Assembly (NCBI RefSeq): GCF_918741275.1
Contig: NZ_CAKKNA010000002.1
Location: 124,001-188,000 of the forward strand
Length of the DNA stretch: 64,000 nt
Direction: 5' to 3'
Source: Bacillus sp. CECT 9360
GTDB lineage: Bacteria; Bacillota; Bacilli; Bacillales; DSM-1321
Every line of letters starts with the position of its first letter. The stretch's first letter is position 1. Under the pieces are notes generated by a model that ran no database searches, was not told where the DNA came from, and saw only the letters and a list, made by a program, of their open reading frames with translations. The translations under genes were made by a program, and so were the position numbers. Of the stretch, positions 24,850 to 33,570 are shown one piece after another.

Positions 24850-26109
24850 GTGACTACTTTAAAAGTTGCGCTACTGGGATTAGGAACAGTGGGGCTTGGT
24901 GCTTTTGAGGCAATTACCGAGCGAAAAGAACAGCTAGAGTCCTTAATTGGAAGAAAGATTGAGTTAGCAGGTGTGTTAATAAAAAATGAGCAGAAAACAA
25001 GAAATATTCATGAGGATGTTTTTATTTCAAAGGACTTTGAAGAAATCATTGCCAGAAAACAGCCTGAAGTTGTGATTGAGGCGATTGGTGGGATGGAACC
25101 CGCACGCACATATATTGAGTTTGCGTTAAGAAATGGCTGTCACGTCGTTTCGGCCAATAAGGATTGTATTGCCCATCATGGCAAGGAATTTCAAAAGATT
25201 GCAGAAGAAAATGGAGTCCGGTTTGTGTATGAAGCAAGTGTCGCCGGAGGAATACCGGTCTTGCGGACGCTTCGGGAATTATTGGCGGTCAACAAAGTGG
25301 AGCGTCTTGAAGCGATTTTGAATGGAACCTCCAATTTTATTCTGAGCATGATGAGAACAAAAGGGGCATCGTTTGAGGAAGCGCTAGCCGTTGCCCAGCA
25401 AAAAGGCTATGCTGAGCAGGACCCGACAAATGATATTGAAGGTCTCGATGCCTTTTATAAATCGATGATTTTAAGTGAATGGATTTATGGTGACCAGCCA
25501 GATTGGGACCAAGTAGAGGTAAAAGGAATTTCAGCCATCAAGATAGAAGAAATCCAGGCAGCGGAACAGTTAGGGTTGCGGGTGAAACATCTTGTCACGA
25601 TAAATGATGACCTGAAGGTTGAGATAGGACCGGAGTTCGTCGATTCTGAGCACCCGCTCTATGGTGTGGAAAACGTAAATAATGCTGTGTTAATCAAAAC
25701 AGATTTGCTAGGAGATTTGACGTTGATTGGTGCAGGAGCAGGTGCAAAGCCGACTGCAAGTGCGGTGATCGAGGATTTTATCTCGCTTTATTTAACGAAA
25801 GAAAACCTGCCCATTCGTAAAGAGCGGAAAGTAGAAATTCCAACCGAACAGGAAGGACGGAAGGAAGAAACCAGTTTATTGTTTTTTGGCAATGTAACGC
25901 TGACAGATTTAAGCCAAATAGAAGGCGATCTGGAAAAGCGGGGAACCATTCTTTCATACACGGAGATGGAAGATCCGTTAGTAGGCGTTTTATTCAAAGG
26001 AAGCCTTACCAATTATTCTGACGATAAATTGCAAAGTGTATATCCGGCAAAAGCAAGTAATATTACCTTATCCACGAACAGATTAAGGCAACTTGCGCTA
26101 AATAAATAA
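24850..26109 (+). CDS. hom: homoserine dehydrogenase
   Basis: A 419-residue NAD(P)-dependent enzyme that reduces aspartate semialdehyde to homoserine, the branch point to methionine and threonine. It shows the Rossmann motif ALLGLGTVGLGAFE, the SANKD catalytic loop near 103, and NGTSNFILSMM and GYAEQDPTNDIEGLDA, as in the family. The C-terminal 70 residues are shorter than in forms with a full ACT domain. A GTG start lies 9 bases behind GGAGGGGG. The S-box and a terminator lie directly upstream, so this copy is tied to methionine supply. No thrC or thrB follows; the gene ends at a strong terminator. Confidence 0.94.
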   Translation: MTTLKVALLGLGTVGLGAFEAITERKEQLESLIGRKIELAGVLIKNEQKTRNIHEDVFISKDFEEIIARKQPEVVIEAIGGMEPARTYIEFALRNGCHVVSANKDCIAHHGKEFQKIAEENGVRFVYEASVAGGIPVLRTLRELLAVNKVERLEAILNGTSNFILSMMRTKGASFEEALAVAQQKGYAEQDPTNDIEGLDAFYKSMILSEWIYGDQPDWDQVEVKGISAIKIEEIQAAEQLGLRVKHLVTINDDLKVEIGPEFVDSEHPLYGVENVNNAVLIKTDLLGDLTLIGAGAGAKPTASAVIEDFISLYLTKENLPIRKERKVEIPTEQEGRKEETSLLFFGNVTLTDLSQIEGDLEKRGTILSYTEMEDPLVGVLFKGSLTNYSDDKLQSVYPAKASNITLSTNRLRQLALNK

Positions 26110-26113
26110 TGAG

Positions 26114-26153
26114 AAAGAAAACCTCCTGATCATGATCTCAGGAGGTTTTCTTT
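26114..26153 (+). terminator. terminator after hom
   Basis: A perfect 16-bp stem, AAAGAAAACCTCCTGA / TCAGGAGGTTTTCTTT. Confidence 0.9.
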
Positions 26154-26256
26154 GGAAAAGAACGATACATTTTGCACATAGGGTAATATCGTTTACTATT
26201 AATATGTATAGGAAAAAATGACCAATATGGAAATTTATAAAGAAAGGTATGAGTAA

Positions 26257-26880
26257 ATGCTCTTTATTAGAAGGGAATCTTTCAAAGAATTTTTATCGGC
26301 ATATCCGATTACAAGCCTGATTGTTTTTCTGAATACCATCATGATGATTGTGACTATTTTTCTTGGTGACTGGATGTATAGATGGGGAGGAATAAACCGA
26401 AGCACAATTATCGGCGGAGAATTTTATCGGTTGCTGACATATGCTTTCATACACGGCGGAATGATGCACTTCTTAACGAATATGATTTTCACTATCATAA
26501 CGGCACCGGCCATTGAGAAGTTGCTTGGACCACTCAAATTCATCACCTTGTTTTTCTTTTCGATATTGACCGCAGCGCTCGTTATCATCCTGATTCCTGC
26601 TGGCCCTTTCCAGTTCGATGTCGGTGAATCTGGTTTTGGATACAGCTTATTTGGATTTTATTTTTATCTGGTTCTCTTTAAGAAGAACTTTCTTGATAAA
26701 GAATCAAGCAACGTCATTTTGGCCCTTATAGCGATTGGCTGGCTCACGACCTTAGTGATACCTGGTACAAGCTTCGCTGGTCATTTGGGCGGATTTGTCG
26801 CTGGATGGTTATTCGCTTTCCTTGTGAACAAAACCCTGAACCGTTTGAAGATAATAAACAATCGATCATATTACCGATGA
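26257..26880 (+). CDS. rhomboid-family intramembrane serine protease
   Basis: A 207-residue membrane protein with six helices. Rhomboid features are HGGMMHFLTNM after the first loop (the conserved HxxxN-like motif, about 66-76), the active serine in GESGFGYSLFG (Ser125) and the partner histidine in GHLGGFVAGW (His176). Both catalytic residues seem present, so it is probably active. It is similar in size to the YdcA type of bacilli. Substrates unknown. It lies alone between two terminators. Confidence 0.85.
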   Translation: MLFIRRESFKEFLSAYPITSLIVFLNTIMMIVTIFLGDWMYRWGGINRSTIIGGEFYRLLTYAFIHGGMMHFLTNMIFTIITAPAIEKLLGPLKFITLFFFSILTAALVIILIPAGPFQFDVGESGFGYSLFGFYFYLVLFKKNFLDKESSNVILALIAIGWLTTLVIPGTSFAGHLGGFVAGWLFAFLVNKTLNRLKIINNRSYYR

Positions 26881-26881
26881 G

Positions 26882-26916
26882 AAAACCGCCTAGGCAAACA
26901 GTCTAGGTGGTTTTTT
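26882..26916. terminator. bidirectional terminator between rhomboid and metC
   Basis: AAAACCGCCTAG pairs with CTAGGTGGTTTT, with T runs on both strands. Confidence 0.85.
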
Positions 26917-26931
26917 CATCGATTATTAGAA

Positions 26932-28107
26932 TTATTGATTCACGCTTATTCTGCTTTTCTCAAGTGCCGCCGCAAAGTCCTTGATTAAGTCATCCGGATT
27001 TTCTAAACCGGCCGAGAGACGAAGGAGGCCGCTGCTGATTCCGCGTTTTTGTCGTTCTGCTTCAGGCATGGCGGCATGTGACATTTTAGCGGGATAGGAT
27101 AAAATCGATTCTACCGCGCCGAGGCTTACCGCAAAAACAGGCAGCTCCACGTTCGAAACAAAGGCATTCACTACATCTTCATTCTCGAGTTCGAATGACA
27201 ATACAGCACCAGCACCGCTTGCCTGTGACTCTTGGATGCTGTACCCAGGATGATCTTCAAGGCCCGGATAATGCACTGCTTTTACAAGCGGATGGGATTG
27301 CAGGAACTCCGCTAGCTTTCGTGCTGATTTCATTGAATGCTCCATTCTGACATGCAGGGTTTTCAGACCGCGCATCACAAGCCATGCATCCTGTACGCCA
27401 AGTACGGCGCCAAATGAGTTCTGCAAGGCATATAGCCGATCGGCAAGCTCGGGGTCTTTTACGACAGCAAGGCCCGCGATGACATCACTATGGCCGGATA
27501 AAAACTTTGTGGCACTATGAAGGACGATATCGGCTCCAAGATTTAACGGTTTTTGCAAGGCGGGTGTTAAAAAAGTATTGTCTACATATGTTAACGCCCC
27601 AATTTCCTTAGCAAGTGTGCAGATTGCTTTGATATCGGTTACTTTAAGCAACGGATTGGAGGGTGTCTCCATATAGATCGCCTTCGTATTCGATCTTACC
27701 GCTGCTTTCACGTTATCAATATCCGTCATGTCAACAAAAGTATGCTCGATTCCAAACCGGGTCAAAACACTTGTCACCATCCGGTAAGTTCCCCCGTAAA
27801 CGTCCTCCGTAACAATGATATGATCTCCGGCAGACAGCAGCAGGAGGGCAGTAGAGATGGCAGCCATGCCGGAAGAAAAAGCAAAGCCTCTTGTGCCTTC
27901 TTCCAGTTCGGCAATGATATCCTCAAGCGCTTCCCGGGTCGGGTTGGCGCTGCGGGCGTAATCATATTTGCCGTATTGTTCCGGATTGCTTTGGTGAAAC
28001 GTAGAGGCATGCTGAATCGGAACGCTGACTGCGCCTGTGGCACTGTCGAATTTATGCTGGTTATGCAATAAAAGCGTTTCGAATGAATACTCTTTGTATC
28101 CCGTCAT
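26932..28107 (-). CDS. metC: cystathionine beta-lyase
   Basis: A 391-residue PLP enzyme of the Cys/Met metabolism family that splits cystathionine to homocysteine. It shows YDYARSANPTREALE, the aromatic stacking and phosphate loops SSGMAAI and ETPSNPLL, and the PLP lysine in HSATKFLSGHSDVIAG (about residue 200). It overlaps the upstream gene metI by 4 bases (ATGA), so the two are translationally coupled. The pair corresponds to yjcI-yjcJ (metI-metC) of B. subtilis and is under S-box control. Confidence 0.92.
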   Translation of the reverse strand: MTGYKEYSFETLLLHNQHKFDSATGAVSVPIQHASTFHQSNPEQYGKYDYARSANPTREALEDIIAELEEGTRGFAFSSGMAAISTALLLLSAGDHIIVTEDVYGGTYRMVTSVLTRFGIEHTFVDMTDIDNVKAAVRSNTKAIYMETPSNPLLKVTDIKAICTLAKEIGALTYVDNTFLTPALQKPLNLGADIVLHSATKFLSGHSDVIAGLAVVKDPELADRLYALQNSFGAVLGVQDAWLVMRGLKTLHVRMEHSMKSARKLAEFLQSHPLVKAVHYPGLEDHPGYSIQESQASGAGAVLSFELENEDVVNAFVSNVELPVFAVSLGAVESILSYPAKMSHAAMPEAERQKRGISSGLLRLSAGLENPDDLIKDFAAALEKSRISVNQ

Positions 28108-29216
28108 ACTCTAGCCTCCTTGTTCACTGCCACTAGTGCCTTTTCTAAATCTTGAATCAAATCTTCTCCGTCTTCAATGCCGACAGAAAAACGCAATAGT
28201 CTATTACAAACCCCATTGGCCGTCCTAATTTCTTCGGGAATATCGGCATGAGTCTGGGTTGCCGGATAGGTTATGAAGCTCTCGGTTCCGCCCAGGCTTT
28301 CAGCAAAGGTAATCAAAGACAGTTCCTGTAAAAACGGATTGACCCATGCTTCTTCCCTGATGCGGAATGAAATCATCCCACCTTTGCCAGGATAGAGAAC
28401 ATCATCGATATAATCATGGTTTTGTAAGAACTCTACCAATAACTTTGCATTTTTTTCGTGCCGATCCATACGAAGCGAAAGGGTCTTCATACCGCGCATG
28501 AGCAGCCAGGAATCGAACGGGCTAAGAACAGCTCCTGTGCCGTTATGATAAAGAGCGAGCGATTCGGATAATTCAGCCCCCTTTGCGACAATCAGACCAG
28601 CAAGTACATCGTTGTGGCCACCAAGATATTTTGTAGCGCTATGAATCACTATATCTGCTCCTAGCTTGATAGGCTGTTGGAGAAGAGGGGTATAAAATGT
28701 ATTATCGACAATCAAAAGCAAACCATGCTGCTTGGCAATTTCAGCCACAGCGGCAATATCGGTTTGTTCCATGAGGGGATTGGTCGGGGTTTCGATAAAG
28801 ATCGCTTTCGTTTGAGGAGTAATGGCACCTTCAATTTCCTCTAGACAGCTTGTGTTCACGTATCGACAGTCTAAGCCCCATTTTTTAAAGCCTTGCTCCA
28901 ACAAACGATATGTACCACCGTATAAATCCTTGGAAATCACCCATTCATCCCCAGATTTGAATAAAGAAAGTACAGTTAGGATTGCGGCCATTCCTGAACT
29001 GCAGGCGAACCCCTGGTCGCCGCCTTCGAGATCGGCAATGGCCTGTTCAAGAAGCTGGCGTGTTGGATTGCCGGTTCTTACATAATCATATCCGGATGAT
29101 TGTCCAATTCCTTCATGTCGATAGGCAGTGGAAAAGTAGACAGGCGGGTTCACGGTTCCTGTTGCAGATTCACTTCTGTTTCCGATTTGTGCTAAAAATG
29201 TGTCAATTTTATACAT
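28104..29216 (-). CDS. metI: cystathionine gamma-synthase / O-acetylhomoserine thiolyase
   Basis: A 370-residue PLP enzyme of the same family as MetC. Motifs are YDYVRTGNPTRQLLE, CSSGMAAILT, ETPTNPLMEQTD and the PLP-binding HSATKYLGGHNDVLAG. It joins cysteine or sulfide to an acyl-homoserine, giving cystathionine or homocysteine. It is the first gene behind the minus-strand S-box and precedes metC. Which sulfur donor is preferred cannot be told from motifs. Confidence 0.92.
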   Translation of the reverse strand: MYKIDTFLAQIGNRSESATGTVNPPVYFSTAYRHEGIGQSSGYDYVRTGNPTRQLLEQAIADLEGGDQGFACSSGMAAILTVLSLFKSGDEWVISKDLYGGTYRLLEQGFKKWGLDCRYVNTSCLEEIEGAITPQTKAIFIETPTNPLMEQTDIAAVAEIAKQHGLLLIVDNTFYTPLLQQPIKLGADIVIHSATKYLGGHNDVLAGLIVAKGAELSESLALYHNGTGAVLSPFDSWLLMRGMKTLSLRMDRHEKNAKLLVEFLQNHDYIDDVLYPGKGGMISFRIREEAWVNPFLQELSLITFAESLGGTESFITYPATQTHADIPEEIRTANGVCNRLLRFSVGIEDGEDLIQDLEKALVAVNKEARV

Positions 29217-29253
29217 GGCTCACTTCTCCTTTAAATTATGGATAAAAACAAAA

Positions 29254-29279
29254 AAAGCCTTCTATAAGAAGAAGACTTT
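29254..29279 (-). terminator. S-box terminator of metI-metC
   Basis: AAAGCCTTCT pairs with AGAAGACTTT (one G-U pair) across a 6-base loop, and the minus strand continues into seven T residues (complement of 29250-29256). Confidence 0.85.
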
Positions 29280-29297
29280 TGAAAATACATGGGCAGT

Positions 29298-29421
29298 CGT
29301 TCTCCTTATCTCTCAAGTTCCAAATAACTTGATGGATTTAGCACCTTTCCAATGACGAAAATACATGGAAGGTTGCTGAGGCGTCTTAGGGCCATTCCCT
29401 CGACCTCTCTGGATAAGAAAT
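29298..29421 (-). ncRNA. SAM riboswitch (S-box) of metI-metC
   Basis: On the minus strand: TTCTTATCCAGAGAGG, GAGGGAATGGCCC, CTCAGCAACC, GAAAGGTGCTAAATCC and the closing GAGATAAGGA. It is the second S-box of the window and points the opposite way to that of hom. Confidence 0.96.
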
Positions 29422-29658
29422 ATCAATAATTCAATTTCTTTTGAATTTACTATACAATATCCATTGTGTCAACCTGCGAAAGAGTAATACGTAAAATTAT
29501 CTTTACAAGACCGGGGAGATAGATTATTCTGTATATTAAATTCTGACTAATTCAATCAACAAACTATTATTAACCGAGATCTGAATAAAATTAACAGAGA
29601 TAGTTAACAGAGCTATTAACTAAAAAAATGGGGTTTTTAAATAGGGGGGTGACTCATT

Positions 29659-29802
29659 ATGGGGGAACACAAACAGATCGCCAAAATGGCCGACCAGCTT
29701 CAAAATATGCTGGATTCCATGAAATACGGGTCTATTACTCTCGTTATCCAGGATGGAAAAATCATTCAAGTCGAAAAGAATGAGAAGATAAGGATCAAAT
29801 AA
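29659..29802 (+). CDS. yezD: YezD-family small protein (DUF2292)
   Basis: A 47-residue protein, MGEHKQIAKMADQLQNMLDS and on to GSITLVIQDGKIIQVEKNEK. The YxSITLVIQDGKIVQIE-like strand pair is typical of YezD/DUF2292. Members often lie next to sulfur-assimilation genes; here it is next to S-box metI-metC but has its own direction and terminator. AGGGGGGTG precedes the ATG by 7 bases. Molecular function unknown. Confidence 0.8.
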   Translation: MGEHKQIAKMADQLQNMLDSMKYGSITLVIQDGKIIQVEKNEKIRIK

Positions 29803-29821
29803 TCAGCGGAAAGAAATTGGA

Positions 29822-29856
29822 GGCAGTCTTACCTTGCGGGGTATGGCTGCTTTTTT
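29822..29856 (+). terminator. terminator after yezD
   Basis: GGCAGTCTTACC pairs imperfectly with GGTATGGCTGCT, followed by six T residues. Confidence 0.7.
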
Positions 29857-29962
29857 CATGGGATTATTTAAGAAATTGTTGATGTATCAAATTCTTTATC
29901 TGGAGTTTAAAGGGTTTCCGCTATATTTATTCGGGGTTTTCTTTATATTTTAAAAAATCAGT

Positions 29963-30029
29963 TTGACAGGCATGGTGTATTATGGGTATAGTACATATAT
30001 AAGGTGTATGAACCACTTAATACATACAC
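29963..30029 (+). promoter_or_regulatory. promoter and likely operator of the YtrA-type operon
   Basis: TTGACA (29963-29968) and TATAGT (29987-29992) are 18 bases apart. Just downstream the inverted repeat GTGTATG (30004-30010) / CATACAC (30023-30029), spacer 12, lies at or after the expected start of transcription, as expected for autorepression by the GntR/YtrA protein. Confidence 0.65.
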
Positions 30030-30058
30030 TTGAAAGGAAACAATTAGGAGTTGTTTGG

Positions 30059-30448
30059 ATGAATGTTAATTTTAATAATCGTGATCCATTGTACTTGCAG
30101 GTTGTTCGCTACTTTAAAGAACAGATTGCCATCGGACAATTGGAAGCCGGACAGGAAATCCCGTCCCGACGCGAGCTTGCTTCCATGTTGAAAATAAATC
30201 CGAATACCGCCCAAAAAGCATATAAGGAAATGGAGGAACAGGGATTGATCCATACAGAAAGAAACTTTCCAAGTCGAATAACAACAGATGAACAAATCTT
30301 AAATTCGATCCGGGAGGAACTGATCATGCAGGCAGTCGAGATCTTCATTACCTCAATCAAGCCGATTAATGTTTCCCTGGATGAATTAGTAGCAATGGTA
30401 AAAGAAAAATACACGTCTGAAAAGAAAAATGGAGGAGATCAACCATGA
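30059..30448 (+). CDS. GntR family regulator, YtrA type
   Basis: A 129-residue repressor. A GntR winged helix-turn-helix covers residues 8-75 (PLYLQVVRYFKEQIAIGQL, PSRRELASMLKINPNTAQKA, GLIHTE), followed by the short YtrA-type dimer helix rather than a ligand domain. The ATG at 30059 is 8 bases behind TTAGGAG; an earlier GTG-opened frame has no site. It overlaps the ABC ATPase gene by 4 bases. YtrA proteins usually respond to cell-wall antibiotics and control their own ABC operon; that role is inferred here. Confidence 0.9.
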   Translation: MNVNFNNRDPLYLQVVRYFKEQIAIGQLEAGQEIPSRRELASMLKINPNTAQKAYKEMEEQGLIHTERNFPSRITTDEQILNSIREELIMQAVEIFITSIKPINVSLDELVAMVKEKYTSEKKNGGDQP

Positions 30449-31131
30449 TTGAGGTTACGAATCTGGAAAAAAGATATGGACGCAGAAAAGTGCTCGACGA
30501 TATTTCATTCACAGCCAATAAGGGTGAGATTACTTGTTTGATCGGGATTAACGGGGTCGGTAAAACGACAACCCTCAAAGCGATTATGGGGCTTACACCA
30601 TATAAAGGGAATATCCTTATTGACGGAGAAAAGCTAACCAAGGATAGCTATGAAAATATAACCTTTATCCCGGATGCGATTACAATGCTTCCGCAAATGA
30701 CCATTAAAGAGGCATTTTTGTTTATGGAAGACTTTTATTCTGCCTGGAATAAGGAACGTGCCGCAGAATTATTAACGTTTTTCAAACTGAAAGAAGAGTA
30801 TAAGATTGCCGAGCTTTCAAAAGGAAATACAGCGAAAGTCAACCTTATCCTTGGGCTTGCGCTGGATGTCGATTATTTACTGATGGACGAACCGTTTTCC
30901 GGCATTGATATGTTTAGCCGCGAACAAATTGCAGATGTTTTCTCAAGCCATTTAGTCGAGGAACGCGGGGTACTCATTACCACTCATGAAATAAACGATA
31001 TTGAACATCTGATTGATAAAGTCGTGCTGATGGATAACGGCAAAGTACTGAAAGAATTCAGTACGGAGGATATGCGTCTGAATGAAGGGAAATCAGTGGT
31101 AGATGTGATGAGAGAGGTGTACCAAGGGTGA
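30445..31131 (+). CDS. ABC transporter ATPase (YtrB type)
   Basis: A 228-residue ATPase with Walker A GINGVGKTTT (about 36-45), signature region ELSKGNTAKVN in place of the usual LSGGQ, and Walker B YLLMDEPFSGID. The degenerate signature is typical of the YtrB/BcrA branch that partners with YtrA regulators. It overlaps both neighbours by 4 bases and works with the membrane protein encoded next. Confidence 0.9.
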   Translation: MIEVTNLEKRYGRRKVLDDISFTANKGEITCLIGINGVGKTTTLKAIMGLTPYKGNILIDGEKLTKDSYENITFIPDAITMLPQMTIKEAFLFMEDFYSAWNKERAAELLTFFKLKEEYKIAELSKGNTAKVNLILGLALDVDYLLMDEPFSGIDMFSREQIADVFSSHLVEERGVLITTHEINDIEHLIDKVVLMDNGKVLKEFSTEDMRLNEGKSVVDVMREVYQG

Positions 31132-31964
31132 ATAAATATTTTAAACTAGTTAATTTTGAACTCAACCGTTTTATAAAAATTTACATATCTTTATTGGCGA
31201 TTACGATCATTTCGCAATTTTTAGGCGTGGTTATTAAATCAAGAAGCTATTTGACAGAAGCAAAGAATAGTATGTCTGATCAATCCATGACTCAAACTGA
31301 ATTCGTGGAACAATACGGAAAATTCGATTTTTCGCAAATCATGAATAGCTTTTGGTTTTTGGGGCCGATTGCAATTTGTGCCGTTGCACTTATCTTTTAC
31401 ATTTTTTTAATCTGGTATCGTGACTGGTTCGGCAAGAATACTTTTATTTACCGCCTCTTGATGCTGCCGACTTCCAGATTGAATATTTACCTTGCGAAGG
31501 CAACTGCCATTTTCCTTATGGTCTTTGGTTTAGTAGCCCTGCAAATCATCCTACTTCCGTTGGAAAATCTTCTTTTTCAGTCGCTTGTGCCGGATGTTTT
31601 TAAAAGTGTTAAAGGTACGAGAAGTTTAATTCAAAGCAATGTAGCGTTAATGGTCATTATTCCAAAGACATTTGTTCAATTCCTTTTATACTATGGACTC
31701 GGTTTTACAGCAGTGTTCATCTTGTTCACCGCTATCTTGCTGGAAAGAAGCTACCGTATTAAGGGAGTTGTGATGGGGATCCTTTACTGTCTAGCTGCAG
31801 GTGCGATTTTTCTTTCCCCGATCTTGATTAGCGCGATTTTTTATAATGATATGTTCTTTTATCCTCTGGAACTGCTAGTCATAGAAACTATTCTGTGCTT
31901 GATAATCATGGCTGTCTCCATTTGGATTGGAAATTTATTGATAAACAAAAAAGTAAACGTGTGA
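31128..31964 (+). CDS. ABC transporter membrane subunit
   Basis: A 278-residue membrane protein with six likely helices (near 15-35, 75-95, 125-150, 180-205, 215-240 and 245-270) and a polar outside loop between helices 1 and 2. It resembles no named permease by motif, but it overlaps the ATPase gene and must be its partner. It starts GTG 4 bases inside the previous gene, behind AGAGAGG. Confidence 0.8.
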   Translation: MNKYFKLVNFELNRFIKIYISLLAITIISQFLGVVIKSRSYLTEAKNSMSDQSMTQTEFVEQYGKFDFSQIMNSFWFLGPIAICAVALIFYIFLIWYRDWFGKNTFIYRLLMLPTSRLNIYLAKATAIFLMVFGLVALQIILLPLENLLFQSLVPDVFKSVKGTRSLIQSNVALMVIIPKTFVQFLLYYGLGFTAVFILFTAILLERSYRIKGVVMGILYCLAAGAIFLSPILISAIFYNDMFFYPLELLVIETILCLIIMAVSIWIGNLLINKKVNV

Positions 31965-31977
31965 GGAGAATCATAAT

Positions 31978-33213
31978 ATGAAGCGATATTGGAAAATAAG
32001 TTCACTTATCGTCGTTATCCTATTAGCCATCAGCAGTTTTTACATTCATTCTGCGTATTCAATAAGCCAGCTTCCTGAATATATCATCAAAAAGCAGGAA
32101 GGAAATTCAAAGACTGTCGAAAATCTGATATTAAGAGGGTTTTATGGTAATGAAACAGAAACTGCCTCAGAAATGGTCGAGATTTCATCCGAGGGATCCG
32201 AGTATGCAAGTGAACGGTCTTTTTTTACCCAAATAAAGAGTATGGACTATGATGGTGAGCAAATAGAAAATCTCAAAAGAAAATACCGCAGCTTTATGAG
32301 AGGAAAAAATAGCCCGGATTTCTTTTATGAAGATAAACGTAATATCGTGTATGCACAAGTAGAGTATCAGTTCAAAGATAATAGGCAGAAATTCAATTTC
32401 CATATTGCTGCTTTGGATAAAAAAGATAAGGAAGAGATTTCGCTTAAAATGCCGGTCCCTAAAGAGGAAGAATACTCTACTGTCGAGTTGAATGATGTCC
32501 AGTTTACAGATGGCCGGGTAAACGTATTTACTAAAAATTATCTGGTTACTAACGACGGTGGGCAGGAAACATCGGAAGTGCATTTATATTCCTTCAATTT
32601 GTCAGACAAGAAATTGTTAAGTGAAGAGACCATCCTTTCTGAACCGAACAAAAGGAAAAATGTCTATACAGACTATACAGAATTGCCCGAAGTAAACAGT
32701 ATGGATGCTGCCGACTACATTCTATATTACAAATCCGTTAATGAACAGAAGCAGCTGGAAAACGGGGAAATCGAAGAGCAAAATGTAGAGAATGGATTGG
32801 TCGTTTACAACGTTAACGAAAAAAAATCGGAAGAAGTAAAACTGCCCAAAGAAATTGCAGCATTAGTCGGTCCCGGAAATTACTATGACGATACAAACCT
32901 CTATGTCACTGAGGAAAAGGAAGGCAAGATTCGTGTTATCGTTTATGATTTGGAGCAGAAAAAAGCTGTAAACGAATTTCAGGTGCCGCTTGGAGAAAAG
33001 GACATGAAATCATTAGCAACTATCATCAAAGACGGAAATATATATTTACTCGCTACCGAAGAACCAGAAGCTGAACATGGCTTTGAATATGCATCCGTCA
33101 TTGTTGCTGACTTGAAAACAGGCAAAACTGAGTATAGAGGAACGATCGTAAATAAAAAAGCTGATCATCAATCAGATAGTCAAGTTCAATTGAATGAGTT
33201 AACAATTAAATAA
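31978..33213 (+). CDS. exported or membrane-anchored protein of unknown function
   Basis: A 411-residue protein with one N-terminal hydrophobic segment (residues 7-27, signal peptide or anchor), no lipobox, and a long polar outside part rich in Glu, Lys, Tyr and Asn. Recurring strand patterns such as NIVYAQVEYQF, DGRVNVFTKNYLV, GLVVYNVNEKKSEEV, KIRVIVYDLEQKK and NIYLLATEE suggest a beta-propeller-like repeat. It is the last gene of the YtrA-type operon, 13 bases behind the permease, behind GAGGAG. It may sense or bind the exported compound; this is a guess from position. Confidence 0.7.
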   Translation: MKRYWKISSLIVVILLAISSFYIHSAYSISQLPEYIIKKQEGNSKTVENLILRGFYGNETETASEMVEISSEGSEYASERSFFTQIKSMDYDGEQIENLKRKYRSFMRGKNSPDFFYEDKRNIVYAQVEYQFKDNRQKFNFHIAALDKKDKEEISLKMPVPKEEEYSTVELNDVQFTDGRVNVFTKNYLVTNDGGQETSEVHLYSFNLSDKKLLSEETILSEPNKRKNVYTDYTELPEVNSMDAADYILYYKSVNEQKQLENGEIEEQNVENGLVVYNVNEKKSEEVKLPKEIAALVGPGNYYDDTNLYVTEEKEGKIRVIVYDLEQKKAVNEFQVPLGEKDMKSLATIIKDGNIYLLATEEPEAEHGFEYASVIVADLKTGKTEYRGTIVNKKADHQSDSQVQLNELTIK

Positions 33214-33235
33214 AATCTTTGGGTATAGCTAGAAT

Positions 33236-33265
33236 GGCGTTTCCACCTTGGAAGCGTCCTTTTTT
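33236..33265 (+). terminator. terminator of the YtrA-type operon
   Basis: GGCGTTTCC pairs with GGAAGCGTCC (G-U pairs), followed by six T residues. Confidence 0.75.
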
Positions 33266-33470
33266 CTTTTTGATTGACATAAAACATGCCGCTGGAATAG
33301 CATGTTAATCATATTCATAAATTTACTGATAAAAAGAAAGAGATGTTTCGAAAATCGATTATTCGGTAAATAGACTGTATCCATAGAAAAGGTTTTTCAC
33401 GAGATATGGGGCAAGATAATATTCATTACTTTAATAAATGAGTTCAGGACATATCCTTCCGGGGAGAAGA

Positions 33471-33551
33471 ATGGTAAAGCAAGTAACTCCATCCCATTCC
33501 GAAAGAAATATGGTCAATCATTTATATTCTAAAAATAAACCAGCAGGATAA
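33471..33551 (+). CDS. candidate 26-residue peptide upstream of pxpB
   Basis: CCGGGGAGAAGA directly precedes an ATG; the frame reads MVKQVTPSHSERNMVNHLYS plus six residues, then TAA, 19 bases before pxpB. The ribosome binding site is good, but the codon content gives no further support. It could be a leader peptide or chance. Confidence 0.3.
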   Translation: MVKQVTPSHSERNMVNHLYSKNKPAG

Positions 33552-33570
33552 CAAAGTTTGGGGGGGTAGT

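Noticed and set aside
29890-29952. Possible fifth ~20-bp array ahead of the YtrA-type operon
   Set aside because: GGGTTTCCGCTATATTTAT and GGGGTTTTCTTTATATTTTA resemble each other at a 21-base step, but only two to three weak units are seen, so it cannot be told from AT-rich chance.
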